A stretch of DNA of 64,000 nt from Conchocele bisecta. Its lineage: Eukaryota > Mollusca > Bivalvia > Lucinida > Thyasiridae. The stretch spans positions 86,525,447-86,589,446 of the forward strand of contig CM055265.1 in NCBI GenBank assembly GCA_029237695.1, written 5' to 3'. Both the position numbers and the translations under genes were made by a program. The notes beneath the pieces were generated by a model. It saw only the letters and a list, made by a program, of their open reading frames with translations, was not told the origin of the DNA and did no database searches. Positions 30,280 to 42,330 of the stretch are shown here, piece after piece. Position 1 is the stretch's first letter, and each line of letters starts with the position of its first letter.

Positions 30280-33200
30280 AGCCAGGTCTTTTGAAAAAAA
30301 ATCCAGGCTATTGGATTGGCGAAAGCCGGGCGGGTGGCGGGCGGGCGGCGTCCACAATCAATGTTAAGTTTTCACCTAGGATCACCAAACTTTCACAGCT
30401 TCATAATCAAGGGGTGCCCACCACATATCACTATCCAACATGTTACTTTTTTTTTAACTTGACCCATTTTTTCCGCGCAATCGACTTAGCCATTTTTAAT
30501 GTTAAGTTTTCGCGTTTACAATGTTAAGTTTTCGTGTTTAAGTCTATTTCTTTGGTACTGTACCACCTAGGACCACCAAACTTTCACAGCTTCATAATCA
30601 AAGGAGTGCCCACCACATATCACTATCCAACATGTTACTTTTTTAGCCAGGTTTTTGGAAAAAAAATACAGGCTATTGGATTGGCGAAAGCCGGGCGGGC
30701 GGGCGGGCGGCGGGCGGGCGGGCGGGCAGGCGGCCGGCGGGCGGTGTCCACAATCAATGTTAAGTTTTCGTGTTTGAGTCCATTTCTTTGTTACTGTACC
30801 ACCTAGGACCACCAAACTTTCACAGCTTCATAATCAATGGGTGCCCACCACATATCACTATCCAACATGTTACTTTTTTTTTATCTTGACCCATTTTTTC
30901 CGCGCAGTCGCTTTCAATGTTAAGTTTTCGCGTTTACAATGTTAAGTTTTCGTGTTTAAGTCCATTTCTTTGGTACTGTACCACCTAGGACCACCAAACT
31001 TTCACAGCTTCATAACCAAGGGGTACCTACCATATACAACTATCCAACATGTGACCATTTTTTTACCTTCACCTATTATTTCTACGTAATTGACTTAGCC
31101 ATTTTCAACGTTAACTTTTTAACGTACGTCTGGTTAAAGTTTTTTGGTTAAAACTTTTTCGTTATACTATATCTCTGCAACTGCTTCGCCCATTACCTTG
31201 AAACTTCACATGGGTGTTTATCATCATCCATATTTTCATTCTAACCCCCAACCGTGCGGCCCCTGTGTGTGGTTTTGAATTTTTTTGTTAAAGTTTTTAC
31301 GTGTACTATGTTTCTGCAACTGCTCACCCAATACCTTGATTACTTCACATGGGTGTTTATCCATCATTGTCGCACCTGCTTGCGGAAAGCGCGATCCTGT
31401 GCCCAATGTCAAGGTCAAATTACTTTGAACAATTTTTTTTGTTAAAGTTTTTTTCGTGTACTATATCTCTGCAACTGCTTCACCCAATACTTGATACTTC
31501 ACATGGGTGTTTATCATCATTGTCGCACCTGCATTGCGGAAAGCACGATCCTGTGCCCAATGTCAAGGTCAAATTACTTTGAATTTTTTTGTTAAAGTTT
31601 TTTTTTTGTGTACTAATATCTCTGCAACTGCTTCACCCAATACCTTGATACTTCACATGGGTGTTTAATCATCCATTGTCGCACCTGCTTGCGGAAAGCG
31701 CGATCCTGTGCCCAATGTCAAGGTCAAATTACATTGAATTTTTTTGTTAAAGTTTTTTCGTGTACTATATCTCCGCAACTGCATCACCCAATACCTTGAT
31801 ACCTTCACATGGGTGTTTATCATCATTGGTCGCACCTGCTTGCGGAAAGCGCGATCCTGTGCCCAATGTCAAGGTCAAATTACTTTGAATTGTTTTTGTT
31901 AAAGTTTTTTTTCGTGTACTATATCTCTGCAACTGCTTCACCCAATACCTTGATACTTCACAGTGGGTGTTTATCATCATTGTCACACCTGCTTGCGGCG
32001 GGAAAGCACGATCCTGTGCCCAATGTCAAGGTCAAATTACTTTGAATTTTTTTGTTAAAGTTTTTCGTGTACTATATCTCTGCAACTGCTTCACCCAATA
32101 CCTTGATACTTCACATGGGTGTTTATCATCATTGCCACACCTGCTTGCGGAAAGCGCGATATCGTCGGCATTTTGGCATACGTCCGTCCGTTCGTCCGTG
32201 TGTCCGGTTAAAGTTTTTTGGTTAAAGTTTTTCCATCTACTATATCTATTTTTTTAGTGTCCATGCCTCGCCCCAAGGCGCGACATGCAGGCCACGGCCA
32301 TCTAGTCTACAAAAAGTGGGTATAATTATGTTATCCAAGTGTCTATGCTTGGAAAAAACCTGGCCTTCGTGGCTTTGCCTCGTTTTTTAACTTGACCCAT
32401 TTTTTCCGCGCAATCGACTTAGCCATTTTCAATGTTAAATTTTCGCGTTTTCAATGTTAAGTTTTCGTGTTTAAGTCCATTTCTTTGGTACTGTACCACC
32501 TAGGACCACCAAAGTTGCACAGCTTCATAATCAAGGGGTGCCCACCACATATCACTATCCAACATGTTACTTTTTTTTTAACTTGACCCATTTTTTCCGC
32601 GCAGTCGACTTAGCCATTTTCAATGTTAACTTTTCGCGTTTACAATGTTAAGTTTTCGTGTTTAAGTCCATTTCTTTGGTACTGTACCACCTAGGACCAC
32701 CAAACTTTCACAGCTTCATAACCAAGGGGTGCCTACCACATACAACTATCCAACATGTGACCATTTTTTTACCTTCACCTATTATTTCTACGTAATTGAC
32801 TTAGCCATTTTCAACGTTAACTTTTTAACGTACGTCTGGTTAAATATTTTGGTTAAAACTTTTTTGTTATACTATATCTCTGCAACTGCTTCGCCCATTA
32901 CCTTGAAACTTCACATGGGTGTTTATCATCGTCCATATTTTCACTCTAACACCCAACCGTGCGGCCCCTGTGCGCAATGTCAAGGTCAAATTACTTTGAA
33001 TTTTTTTGTTAAAGTTTTTTCGTGTACTATGTCTCTGCAACTGCTTCACCCATTACCTTGATACTTCACATGGGTGTTTATCATCATTGTCGCCCCCGCT
33101 TGCGGAAAGCGCGATATCGTCGGCATTTTGGCATACGTCCGTCCGTACGTCCGTGTGTCCGGTTAAAGTTTTTTCGTTAAAGTTTTTCCATCTACTATAT

Positions 33201-33346
33201 CTATTTTTTTAGTGTCCATGCCTCGCCCCAAGGCGCGACATGCAGGCCACGACCATCTAGTCTACAAAAAGTGGGTATAATTATGTTATCCAAGTGTCCA
33301 TGCTTGGAAAAAACCTGGCCTTCGTGGCTTTGCCTCGTCTCTTGTT
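30280..33346 (+). mobile_element. Satellite-bearing element family M, copy 1
   Basis: Opens AGCCAGGT-TTTTGAAAAAA and closes GGAAAAAACCTGGCC, hairpin CGTGGCTTTGCCTCG, TCTCTTGTT. The core has units of about 190 bp (CACCTAGGACCACCAAACTT, CCACCACATATCACTATCCA) and, at 31130-32310 and 32830-33270, family H units (CTCTGCAACTGCTTCACCCA, TTCACATGGGTGTTTATCAT), about nine in all. An inverted relative is at 58031-59391. Confidence 0.75.
31130..32310 (+). repeat. Family H minisatellite, about 145-bp units
   Basis: GTTAAAGTTTTTTCGTGTAC, CTCTGCAACTGCTTCACCCA, TGGGTGTTTATCATCATTGT and GCGCGATCCTGTGCCCAATG recur about seven times. The array ends with GGCGCGACATGCAGGCCACG, GCCATCTAGTCT, the family H terminus. 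Small ORFs crossing it are repeat by-products. Confidence 0.85.
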
Positions 33347-34886
33347 CTATACAATTCTATATACGGTACAGAGTTTGTGTACACAACTCCTCCGAAACCG
33401 TTCAGTCGATCGTTCTGAAACTATACACACGTCTTCTACACATATTGAAGATGTGCACCTTGGTGTTTTTATGCCGAAAAAATATTTTTTAACAAAAATA
33501 TCGCCTTTTTAACTTAGCCATTTTTTCTACATTTTTCTATGCAATTCTATATACGGTACAGAGTTTGTGTACACAACTCCTCCGAAACCGTTCAGTCGAT
33601 CGTTCTGAAACTATACACACGTCTTCTACACATATTGAAGATGTGCACCTTGGTGTTTTTATGCCGAAAAAATATTTTTTAACAAAAATATCGCCTTTTT
33701 AACTTAGCCATTTTTTCTACATTTTTCTATGCAATTTTATATACGGTACAGAGTTTGTGTACACAACTCCTCCGAAACCGTTCAGTCGATCGTTCTGAAA
33801 CTATACACACGTCTTCTACACATATTGAAGATGTGCACCTTGGTGTTTTTATGCCGAAAAAATATTTTTGTAACAAAAATATCGCCTTTTTAACTTAGCC
33901 ATTTTTTCTACATTATTGTATCCAATTCCCTATCATTTCTACTTTACACTCTACTTTTCTATCTCTGCCTAAATTAGTATACATGTTTAGCACAATGAGA
34001 TGAAGAAATAATGCTATAGACTTTCAAATTCTCATTAATGTTTCTTGCCTTGGTGACAGCTTCACATTTCTGCATCTTCGCTGTCTGGCCCATATTCGAC
34101 GGGCGTATTTTGTGACTTGCGGCACTCTTGTTCGCAATAAAATCAATATTTGATGGAATTACATCATAATTTTTTTGGGGAGGGTCACTTTTCTTATTGA
34201 TAAAAAAGTACTTTTAAATATTTTTTAGATTTAATGTGTTTAACAGTCAAAAGTTTGTTGGCAGCAAAACGTGGAAGAGACAGTAGTTACAACAATGCCC
34301 TTGTTCATAGGCATGATATAACCTCGCTAGATTCAGTAGTTGTAGTATGCCTTTGCAATGTCCTTTACTCAAACTTTAGTAAATTGCCTAAATATTGTAG
34401 GCTGCAGTATTTTGTCCATTTAAGTCATTAACACTTGTTGGCTGGTGATTTCTTCTTGCTGTGTTTAAAAGCCTCGGACCACCCTGGGTCCTCAAATAAA
34501 GAAAACATACAAACAAACGTGATATACATAATATTGCAGGCTAGACCAAGATGAATATGTTTCTGAGTTGAGTACGGAAAGAGTTTTATAGATGCATATG
34601 TCGGCTTGTATACGGTCATTGCATTACGAGTTAGTTACACTTACCATGCGTATCAGGCAAGGCCAGAAAATGCATAGGAATTGTCATGCCGAGGAATTCC
34701 TACCGATCCCAAGCCGAGCCTGATAAACTTGATATCAAAAGACACCAGGTAATGTTTTATGGTACAGAATTAGCAAATGTGACGTTTTCGAACTCGGACT
34801 TGTTTACATTGCGTCATTGCATACATTTCATTCATTCGAGTTATTAAAAAAAAAAAATTTATTTTGTTTATTTTTCTAAAAAAATA

Positions 34887-34952
34887 TATGTTGTTACCAC
34901 TCATTTGAACCGTCTCATCAAGACAGTCCAAATGAGTGGTAACAACATATAC
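34887..34952. repeat. Hairpin, family N, copy 2
   Basis: TATATGTTGTTACCACTCAT pairs with ATGAGTGGTAACAACATATA around GTCTCATCAAGAC. It lies about 110 bp before exon 18. Confidence 0.7.
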
Positions 34953-35063
34953 TTTCGAGGAGAGAAAAAAGAAAATGAAGAAAAATTATCCTCAAAAATT
35001 TCCTACAAGTATTGGTATCTACCCTACAATGGGTTAAAATGTTACATGCTGAATCTGTTATAG

Positions 35064-35212
35064 AATCACGGGTGCCGGTGGTGAACCTCGAGGATGGGAG
35101 TCGACTGTCTGGGGACGAGGCCCCGCGCAAGGAGAATATTGAGGCCTGGTTGGAGAGTCACCCCGGCTACGTGATTGACCAGCCACCCGACCTAGAGGAT
35201 GGGGAAATACTG
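35064..35212 (+). CDS. CHD7: CHD7-type remodeler, window exon 18 (first BRK domain)
   Basis: Encodes ESRVPVVNLEDGSRLSGDEA, PRKENIEAWLESHPGYVID and a short tail. This is a BRK domain, found only in CHD6-9/Kismet and Brahma-type remodelers. Vertebrate CHD7 reads [20 protein letters not shown] here. The acceptor is gaatctgttatag, with a poor pyrimidine tract. The donor is CTG|GTGAGT. Confidence 0.97.
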
Positions 35213-35689
35213 GTGAGTTTTTGTCTCACGATAGTGGAAATTGAGACAGCGGTCACAATTCAGGCGGCATCGTTGTCGTCAACAAGTTTGAACGTACATC
35301 CAAATTTTGTATATCTTCGGATACGTTAGTCGGATGTTCGCCAACCTTCATCAGCTGCTTCCTTGCATTGTTACCTAACCACCCTGTGTCATTCAAGTGA
35401 CTTTGACCTACCTTTTCGAAATGTAGTTCACATCCGTCAAACCGTGAACATACGTCCAAATTCTCCTCATAAATTAATTAGATGGTCGCCAAACTGGTCA
35501 GTAATTTCCTTACATTGATAGCAAACCACCCTGGGTCATTTGGTGACCTTGACCTACTTTTCTAGAAATATAGGTTAAGTCCGTCAAAACGTTGAATTTC
35601 CGTCGGAACTCTTAATACGCGAGTGAATCTTCGCCAAACTTCATCGGTAGTTTCTTACATTGATACCTAACCATCCTTGGTCATCCTGG

Positions 35690-36030
35690 GTCATTCGAGT
35701 AACATTAGTAGCTTCCTCACATTAACGAGCCTGTGTCATTCGAGTAACATTAGTAGCTTCCTCACATTAACGAGCCTGGGTCATTCGAGTAACATTAGTA
35801 GCTTCCTCACATTAACTAGCCTGGGTCATTCGAGTAACATTAGTAGCTTCCTCACATTAACTAGCCTGGGTCATTCGAGTAACATTAGTAGCTTCCTCAC
35901 ATTAACGAGCCTTCCTCACATTAAGTAGCCTGGGTCATTCGAGTAACATTAGTAGCTTCCTCACATTAACTAGCCTGGGTCATTCGAGTAACATTAGTAG
36001 CTTCCTCACATTAACGAGCCTGGGTCATTC
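35690..36030 (+). repeat. 45-bp minisatellite, about 7.5 copies
   Basis: Unit GGGTCATTCGAGTAACATTA, GTAGCTTCCTCACATTAACG, AGCCT. Because 45 is divisible by three, an 83-codon frame stays open across it. The frame is an artefact. One unit is truncated near 35910. Confidence 0.95.
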
Positions 36031-36164
36031 GAGTAACCTTGACCTATTAGTAGTGGGTGAAGCATTCCCCAGTTATCCCCTTGCACATTACTACCTGCTG
36101 CTTACTTACTCATATTCTTGATTGTGCAATATAATAAATATAATAATATAATATATATATAAAA

Positions 36165-36236
36165 TTGCAAAGTATACTTATCTAGCAAAGTATACTTTGA
36201 GGGAGTAATCATTCATTTTTCCCAAAATGCATTATT
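36165..36236 (-). mobile_element. Foldback element, family A, copy 3, left half
   Basis: ATTGCAAAGTATACTTATCT through AATGCATTATT matches family A, then stops at the start of element K. The element resumes at 41498 with TCATATAG. Joined they read GCATTATT|TCATATAGAACT, as in uninterrupted copies. Confidence 0.8.
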
Positions 36237-37226
36237 GTATCCCCCGGACTCCGTCGGGGGATACTATGGATTTGACAGCGGGCCGCGTCCGCCGCAGACA
36301 CTTCTTGTCCGGAGCATAACTCGAACACCCTTTGGAATATTTTCATGAAACTTCACACATGCATAGACCACGACCCGAAGGTGTGTCGCGCACAAGAATG
36401 ACAACTCTTGCATAGCTAATTTTTTAGTTATCTCCCTTTTTTGTTTCGCGCACTGATTGACCATAACTCGACCACCCTTTGGAATATTTTTATGAAACTT
36501 CACACATTCAATTAGACCACGACCCGAAGGTGTGTCGTGCACAAGAATGACAACTCTTGCAATAGCTAAATTTTTTAGTTATCTCCCTTTTTTGTTTTTC
36601 GCGCATGATTTTTCTTCCGTCGGAGCATAATCGACCACCCTTTGGGGGGGAAAAATATTTTAATGAAACTTCACACATGCATAGACCACGACCCGGAGGT
36701 GTGTCGCGCACAAGAATGACAACTCTTGCGTAGCTAATTTTTTAGTTATCTCCCTTTTTTGTTTCTCGCACTGATTTCGTGTCCGGAGCATAACTCGACC
36801 ACCCTTTGGAATATTTTCATGAAACTTCACACATGCATAAACCACGACCCGAAGGTGTGTCGCGCACAAGAATGACAACTCTTGCATAGCTAATTTTTTA
36901 GTTATCTGTTTTTTCGTTTCGCGCACTGATTGACCATAACTCGACCACCCTTTGGAATATTTTTATGAAACTTCACACATTCAATTAGACCACGAACCGA
37001 AGGTGTGTCGTGCACAAGAATGACAACTCTTGCATAGCTATTTTTTTAGTTATCTCCCTTTTTTTTTTTTTTTTTCGCGCACTGATTTCCTGTCCGGAGC
37101 ATAACTCGACCACCCTTTGGAATATTTTCATGAAACTTCACACATGCATAGACCACGACCCGGAGGTGTGTCGCGCACAAGAATGACAACTCTTGCGTAG
37201 CTAATTTTTTAGTTATCTCCCTTTTT

Positions 37227-39061
37227 AGCTCGACTATTCGAAGAATAAGTAGAGCTTATGTTGTCACCCCGGCGTCGGCTAAGGTTTTTAGTCAAGTTTG
37301 TATATGGAATACTACTGGCCCTACACCCACCATACTTGGACAACTTCATCTCCTAGTGATGTACATCAATAACCCCTGATCTATATTTGACCTTGACCCA
37401 CATTTCCTCTTGAATTACTTGGTTAATTCCCCTTGGTTAAGGTTTTTAGTCAACCTTGGTTAAGGTTTTTAGTCAAGCTTGTATATGCAATACTACTGGC
37501 CCTACACCCACCATACTTGGACAACTTCATCTCCTAGTGATGCACATGAATAACCCCTCATCTATATTTGACCTTGACCTACATTTCCTCTTGAATTACT
37601 TACTTAATTCCCCTTGGTTAAGGTTTTTACTCAACCTTGGTTAAGGTTTTTTTCAAGCTTGTACATTGAATACTATTGTGCATCCAGACACCATACTTGA
37701 CAACCTTTTCTCATAGGTATGTACATCAATAACCCCTGATCTATATTTGACCTTGACCTACATTTCCTCTTCAATTACTTACTTAATTCCTTTTGGTTAA
37801 GGTTTTTAGTCAACCTTCTATATGGAATACTACTGGCCCTACACCCACCATACTTGGACAACTTCATCTCCTAGTGATGTACATCAACAACCCCTGATCT
37901 ATATTTGACCTTGACCTACATTTCCTCTTGAATTACTTACTTAATTCCCCTTGGTTAACGTTTTTAGTCAAGCTTGTAGATGGAATACTCCTGGCCCTAC
38001 ACCAACCATACTTGGACAACTTCATCTCCTAGTGATGTACATCAACAACCCCTGACCTATATTTGACCTTGACCTACATTTAACCTTGAATTACTTACTT
38101 AATTCCCCCCCTTGGTTAAGGTTTTTACTCGACCTTGATTAAGCTTTTTACTCAAGCTTGTACATGGAATACTATTGTGCATACAGACACCATACTTGGA
38201 CAACCTTTTCTCATAGTGATGTACATCAATAACCCCTGATCTATATTTGACATTGACCTACATTTCCTCTTGAATTACTTACTTAATTCTCTTTGGTTAA
38301 GGTTTTTAGTCAAGCTTGTAGATGGAATACTCATGGCCCTACACCAACCATACTTGGACAACTTCATCTCCTCGTGATGTACATCAACAACCCCTGACCT
38401 ATATTTGACATTGACCTACATTTAACCTTAAATTACTTAGTTAATTCCCCTTGGTTAAGGTTTTTACTCAACCTTGGTTAAGGTTTTTAGTTAAGCTTGT
38501 AGATGCAATACTATTGTGCATACAGACACCATACTTGGATAACTTTTTCTCATAGGGATGTACATCAATAACCCCTGACATTTATTTTACCTTCACCTAC
38601 ATTTAACCTTGAATTACTTGCTTAATGTTTATAGTCAAGCTTGTATATGGAATACTTCTGGGCCTACATCAACCATACTTGGACAACTTCATCTCCTAGT
38701 GATGTACATCAATAATCCCTGACCTATATTTGACCTTGACCTACTTTTATCCTTGGATTACTTAGTTATCTCCCCTTGGTTATGGTTTTTACTCAAGCTT
38801 GTATATGGAATACTCCTGGGCCTACAGCAACCATACTTGGAAAACTTTATCTCCTAGTGATGTACATCAATAACCCCTGACCTATATTTGAAATTGACCT
38901 ACATTTAACCTTGAATTACTTACTTAATTTCCCTTGGTTAATGTTTTTAGTCAACCTTGGTTAAGGTTTTTATGCAGGCCGCAGCCACCTTCTTTGTCAA
39001 GCTATGTGTACATCGACAACCCTCGTAGTCGAGCTATGCTGTTCTCCTACAGCTCTTGTTT
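37227..39061 (+). mobile_element. Satellite-bearing element family I, copy 2, nested in K
   Basis: Hairpin AGCTCGACTATTC/GAATAAGT...GAGCT, about ten core units of roughly 165 bp (CATACTTGGACAACTTCATC), then TAGTCGAGCT, hairpin GCTGTTCTCCTACAGC and TCTTGTTT. The K satellite breaks at CTCCCTTTT and resumes at GTTTTGCGCACT. Confidence 0.85.
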
Positions 39062-39683
39062 GTTTTGCGCACTACAAACTGGACAATAATGCATGAAGAT
39101 TCGTTTTCTCTGTACACCTTTTCTCATGTGCTCTGTTCACCTTACCTGTAGAGAGAACAATAGAGACTGGGAGAACCATTCACCTGTGCATGTGCTAGCA
39201 TGTGCAAATGTCCAGTCTTGACCAGTCTTGACCACTCTTGACCACAGGTAATTTATACAGGTAAATTACTACATTGGATATTACATTTCCGTAAACTGTG
39301 TTGAAAATATTGTGGCATTATGTGGACCTGTGCAGATATATGTAGATAAATATAGGACTATTAAACAAAAATTCTGGGCTCCAGTAGCAAGCATTATTAT
39401 TTTTAATTTTTAAACTTTTTTTTCCATTTTTTTGTTTCATTTTTTTTTTTAAATTCTTTTTAAATTTTTGTCTAGTAGCATAAGGTCGTAAGTGCTATAT
39501 ACAGACTATTATCATATAATAAAACAATTATTGACTAGTGAGCCATAGAATATAATCTCAGATATTCCATGGCTCACTAGTCAATAATTGTATAATATGT
39601 TCGGGCCAGTGAAAATTGCTTTCGGGCCCAGGCTCGAGGTCAAGGCGGGACAAGGTGAGGCATTTGATTCCGCGGAATTCTTG
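39062..39683. other. Unassigned repeat-like sequence inside element K
   Basis: Contains GACCAGTCTTGACCACTCTT repeats near 39220, a T-rich stretch (39405-39470), and a hairpin at 39526-39590 (CAATTATTGACTAGTGAGCC against its complement). Near 39655-39685 GATTCCGCGGAATTCTTGTT resembles the 3' hairpin and terminus of another satellite-bearing element. No gene seen. Confidence 0.5.
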
Positions 39684-39771
39684 TTTACTTATCTCCCTTT
39701 GTTGGTTCATGCTCTGATTTCGTATCCAGAGCATAACTCGAACACCCTTTGGAATATTTTTATGCCCCACC

Positions 39772-41127
39772 ACGATAGTGGAGGGGGCATTTAGTGTTAC
39801 CCTTGTCCGTCCGTTCGTCCGTCCGTCCGTCCGCACACACGAATGGGTACTTGTTGTAAGCGTACGGGGATCTTATTGGGTAGGGTTAGGATAGTGTTGG
39901 GTACTCTTGTTGGGTATTTTTATACAGTAAAAACCCAACATCTATTCATCCGTAGGAACGTGCGTCCCGTCCTCCCGTCCGTCCGTCACAAAACTTTAAC
40001 ACTCGGGTAAATGTCTCATAATTTCTTCATCCTTCGACCAATCTGCTTCATATTTCATATACACATTGCTCTGATGGTTTACTACCGCCCTGTGCCAAAT
40101 CCACGTTCGTCCTGCCCCCGCCAAGCCCAGGGTCAAGGTCACATACTTGGTGCTTCAAAAACTTTAACGCTCAGGTTAATATCTTATAATTTCTGTTTTC
40201 TTTCACGGATCAGCTTCATATTTCATATACACATTGCTCTAATGGTCCTCTACCGCCCTGTGCCAAATCCACGTTTGTCCTGCCCCCGCCAACAGGGTCA
40301 AGGTTACATCATACTTGGTGCTTCAGAAACTTTAACGCTCAGGTAAATATCTTATAATTTCTGTTTTCTTTCACGGATCAGCTTCATATTTCATATACGC
40401 ATTGCTCTAATGGTCCTCTACCGCCCTGTGCCAAATCCACGTTTGTCCTGCCCCCGCCAAGCCCAGGTTCAAGGTCACATACTTAGTGCTTCAAAAACTT
40501 TAACGCTCGGGTAAATATCTTATAATTTCTGTTTTCTTTCATGGATCATCTCATTTGTCTTTCTGTCTCATAGTTCATATACGCCATTGCTCTAATGGTC
40601 CCCTCTACCTAACCCTGTGCCAAATCCACGTTTCGTCCTGCCCCCGCCAAGCCCAGGGTCAAATGGTCACATACTTGGTGCTTCAAAAACTTTAACGCTG
40701 ATGTAAAATATCTTATAATTTTTCTTTCCATTCACGGATCAACTTCATATTTCATATACGCGTTGCTCTAATGGTCCTCTACCGCCCTGTGCCAAATCCA
40801 CGTTTGTCCTGCCCCCGCCAAGCCCAGGGTTAATTATCACATACTTAGTGCTTCAAAAACTTTAACGTCAGGTATCTTATTAATTTCTCTTTCACGGATC
40901 AGCTTCATATTTCATTATATGCATTGCTCTAATGGTCCTCTACCTCGCCTCCCTGTGCCAAATCCACGTTCGTCCTGCCCCCGCCAAGCCCAGGGTCAAG
41001 GTCACATACTTGGTGCTTCAAAAACTTTAACTTTAGGTAAAAGAAAATTTTGACTTGGAAGTTGGCCTCATTTATTATCAAAGCGATATGTGGGACATCC
41101 GTGTTCTATGAACACGTTTTCTAGTTT
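39772..41127 (+). mobile_element. Satellite-bearing element family J, copy 1, nested in K
   Basis: The 5' hairpin is ATGCCCCACCAC/GTGGAGGGGGCAT. The core has about seven units of roughly 165 bp (ATGGTCCTCTACCGCCCTGT, CCAAATCCACGTTTGTCCTG). The end is GATATGTGGGACAT, hairpin CGTGTTC-TAT-GAACACG, then TTTTCTAGTTT. The K unit breaks at GGAATATTTT and resumes at ATTAAACTTCACACATG. Confidence 0.85.
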
Positions 41128-41497
41128 ATTAAACTTCACACATGCATAGAAGACGACCCAAAGGTGTGTCGCACGTAAGAATGACAACTCTTGCGTCGTT
41201 AATTTCTTAGTTATCTCCCTTTGTTGTTTCGTGCACTGATTTCGTGCCCGGAGCATAACTCGAACACCCTTTGGAATATTTTCATGAAACTTCACACATG
41301 CATAGACCATGACCCTAAAGGTGTGTCACGCAAGAATGACAACTCTTGCATCACTAATTTTTTAGTTATCTCCCTTTGTTTTTTCCGTCACTGATTTTGT
41401 CTCCAGAGCATAACTCGAACACCCTTTTCTCAAACTACTTGTGTATCTGGGGAGGGGGATACACATGCGCTTGTCGACAAGCGTCCATTTCTAGTTT

Positions 41498-41707
41498 CAT
41501 ATAGCATATAGAACTAAACACTGCATATATTTGTTGATTAAAAGTATGCAGACTTATTATACTGAATTTATTACATTATCACAGCCATAATGTAATAAAT
41601 TCAGTACACCGGTAATAAAAATTAATAAATTTATCCTAAAATTGAAAATTTCTTTCTCAAAGGTTACTTTGATAAGTATACTTTGCAATGATGGTGAAAT
41701 AGGCTAC
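41498..41707 (-). mobile_element. Foldback element, family A, copy 3, right half
   Basis: TCATATAGCATATAGAACTA through TGATGGTGAAATAGGCTAC, the continuation of the half at 36165-36236 on the other side of element K. Confidence 0.8.
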
Positions 41708-41897
41708 AGGTTGGCTCACTTGTGAATAAAGTGAGTTGTGAGCCCAATGTTGATGCCCAATAGCCCATTGCCACACCTGAAGAGTCGGTGACAAACCTAC
41801 CGTTATTGCTTCCTCTGGAAGCTTGTAAAAATGGTCTTAGCTAAGTTATCTTTTTTGAGTTGGGTATGGGGACTGGCACCAAATCGTGTGTATCCAT

Positions 41898-42009
41898 AAA
41901 TTTGTGATTTCACCTGACACAGGTGCCAATTTGGCTAGTGTTTGAGGATATATAATCTTGAATGTAAACATTCAGGTGTCTGACGAGAGGCGAAGGAATA
42001 GAAAACCTT
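41898..42009 (+). repeat. Decayed tandem copy of intron 18 end and exon 19 start
   Basis: AAATTTGTGATTTC, GCCAATTTGGCTAGTG, GAGGATATA, GAATGTAAACATTCAG and GTGTCTGACGAGAGGCGAAG mirror the sequence at 42010-42118 that carries the real acceptor and first codons of exon 19. Here the reading frame after GTG TCT GAC GAG hits TAA after twelve codons, so this copy is a dead exon start. Confidence 0.9.
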
Positions 42010-42078
42010 AAATTTGTAATTTCCAGGGGCCAATTTACTAGTGTGTTGAGGATATGTTGAATGTATACATTCTTCCAG

Positions 42079-42300
42079 GTGTCTGACGAGAGGCGAAGGG
42101 GCAGAAAGCCGAAGGTAGACCCGGCATTTCTCGATGTGGACAAGTTGACGGGCGAGGAGAATGTTTCTGTGATCAATCGACTGACTGGTAAAAAGATAAC
42201 GGGAGCCAAGGCACCACCTCTGAGGTACCTGGCAGAGTGGCTCGAGCAAAACCCGATGTGGGACGTCGACCCGAAATGGGCGGATCTAGTCAGGGCAAAA
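42079..42300 (+). CDS. CHD7: CHD7-type remodeler, window exon 19 (second BRK domain)
   Basis: Encodes VSDERRRGRKPKVDPAFLDV (with AT-hook-like RRRGRKPK), then DKLTGEENVSVINRLTGKKI, TGAKAPPLRYLAEWLEQNPM and WDVDPKWADLVRAK. Vertebrate CHD7 has [20 protein letters not shown] and LPRWLEENPEF here, so this is the second BRK domain. The acceptor is acattcttccag and the donor is AAA|GTGAGT. The exon is symmetric, with phase 0 at both ends. An imperfect copy of its acceptor region lies just upstream. Confidence 0.97.
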
Positions 42301-42330
42301 GTGAGTAGATATGTGGTGTGTGTCGTTATA

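Larger units (their letters stand above)
29850..34132 (+). mobile_element. Satellite-bearing element family G (variant), copy 4, split by element M
   Basis: Left part 29850-30279 and right part 33347-34132. The 5' hairpin ATACGACCGTTTTT/AAAACGGTACGTAT and the end GACGGGCGTATTTTGTGAC...CTCTTGTT match copy 2. Four or more units of about 180 bp carry GATGTGCACCTTGGTGTTTT. Element M interrupts a unit at CTACATTTT|TCTATACAATTC, which is restored by joining the flanks. Confidence 0.8.
36237..41497 (+). mobile_element. Satellite-bearing element family K, split by elements I and J
   Basis: The 5' hairpin is GTATCCCCCGGACTCCG/TCGGGGGATAC. The core has units of about 160 bp (ACCCTTTGGAATATTTTCAT, GGTGTGTCGCGCACAAGAAT) at 36300-37226, 39684-39771 and 41128-41440. 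The 3' end is GGGGGATAC, the perfect hairpin CGCTTGTCGACAAGCG, then TTTCTAGTT. It is inserted between two T's of a family A element. Confidence 0.8.

Noticed and set aside
31349..33212. Series of small plus-strand frames (FRVLYLCNCFTQYLDTSHG type)
   Set aside because: The same peptide recurs because the DNA is a minisatellite (family H). The frames shift with each indel.
35677..35928. 83-codon open frame with repeated NISSFLTLTSLGHSS peptide
   Set aside because: Produced by the 45-bp minisatellite, whose length is a multiple of three. No splice sites or conservation, and the repeat is non-coding in character.
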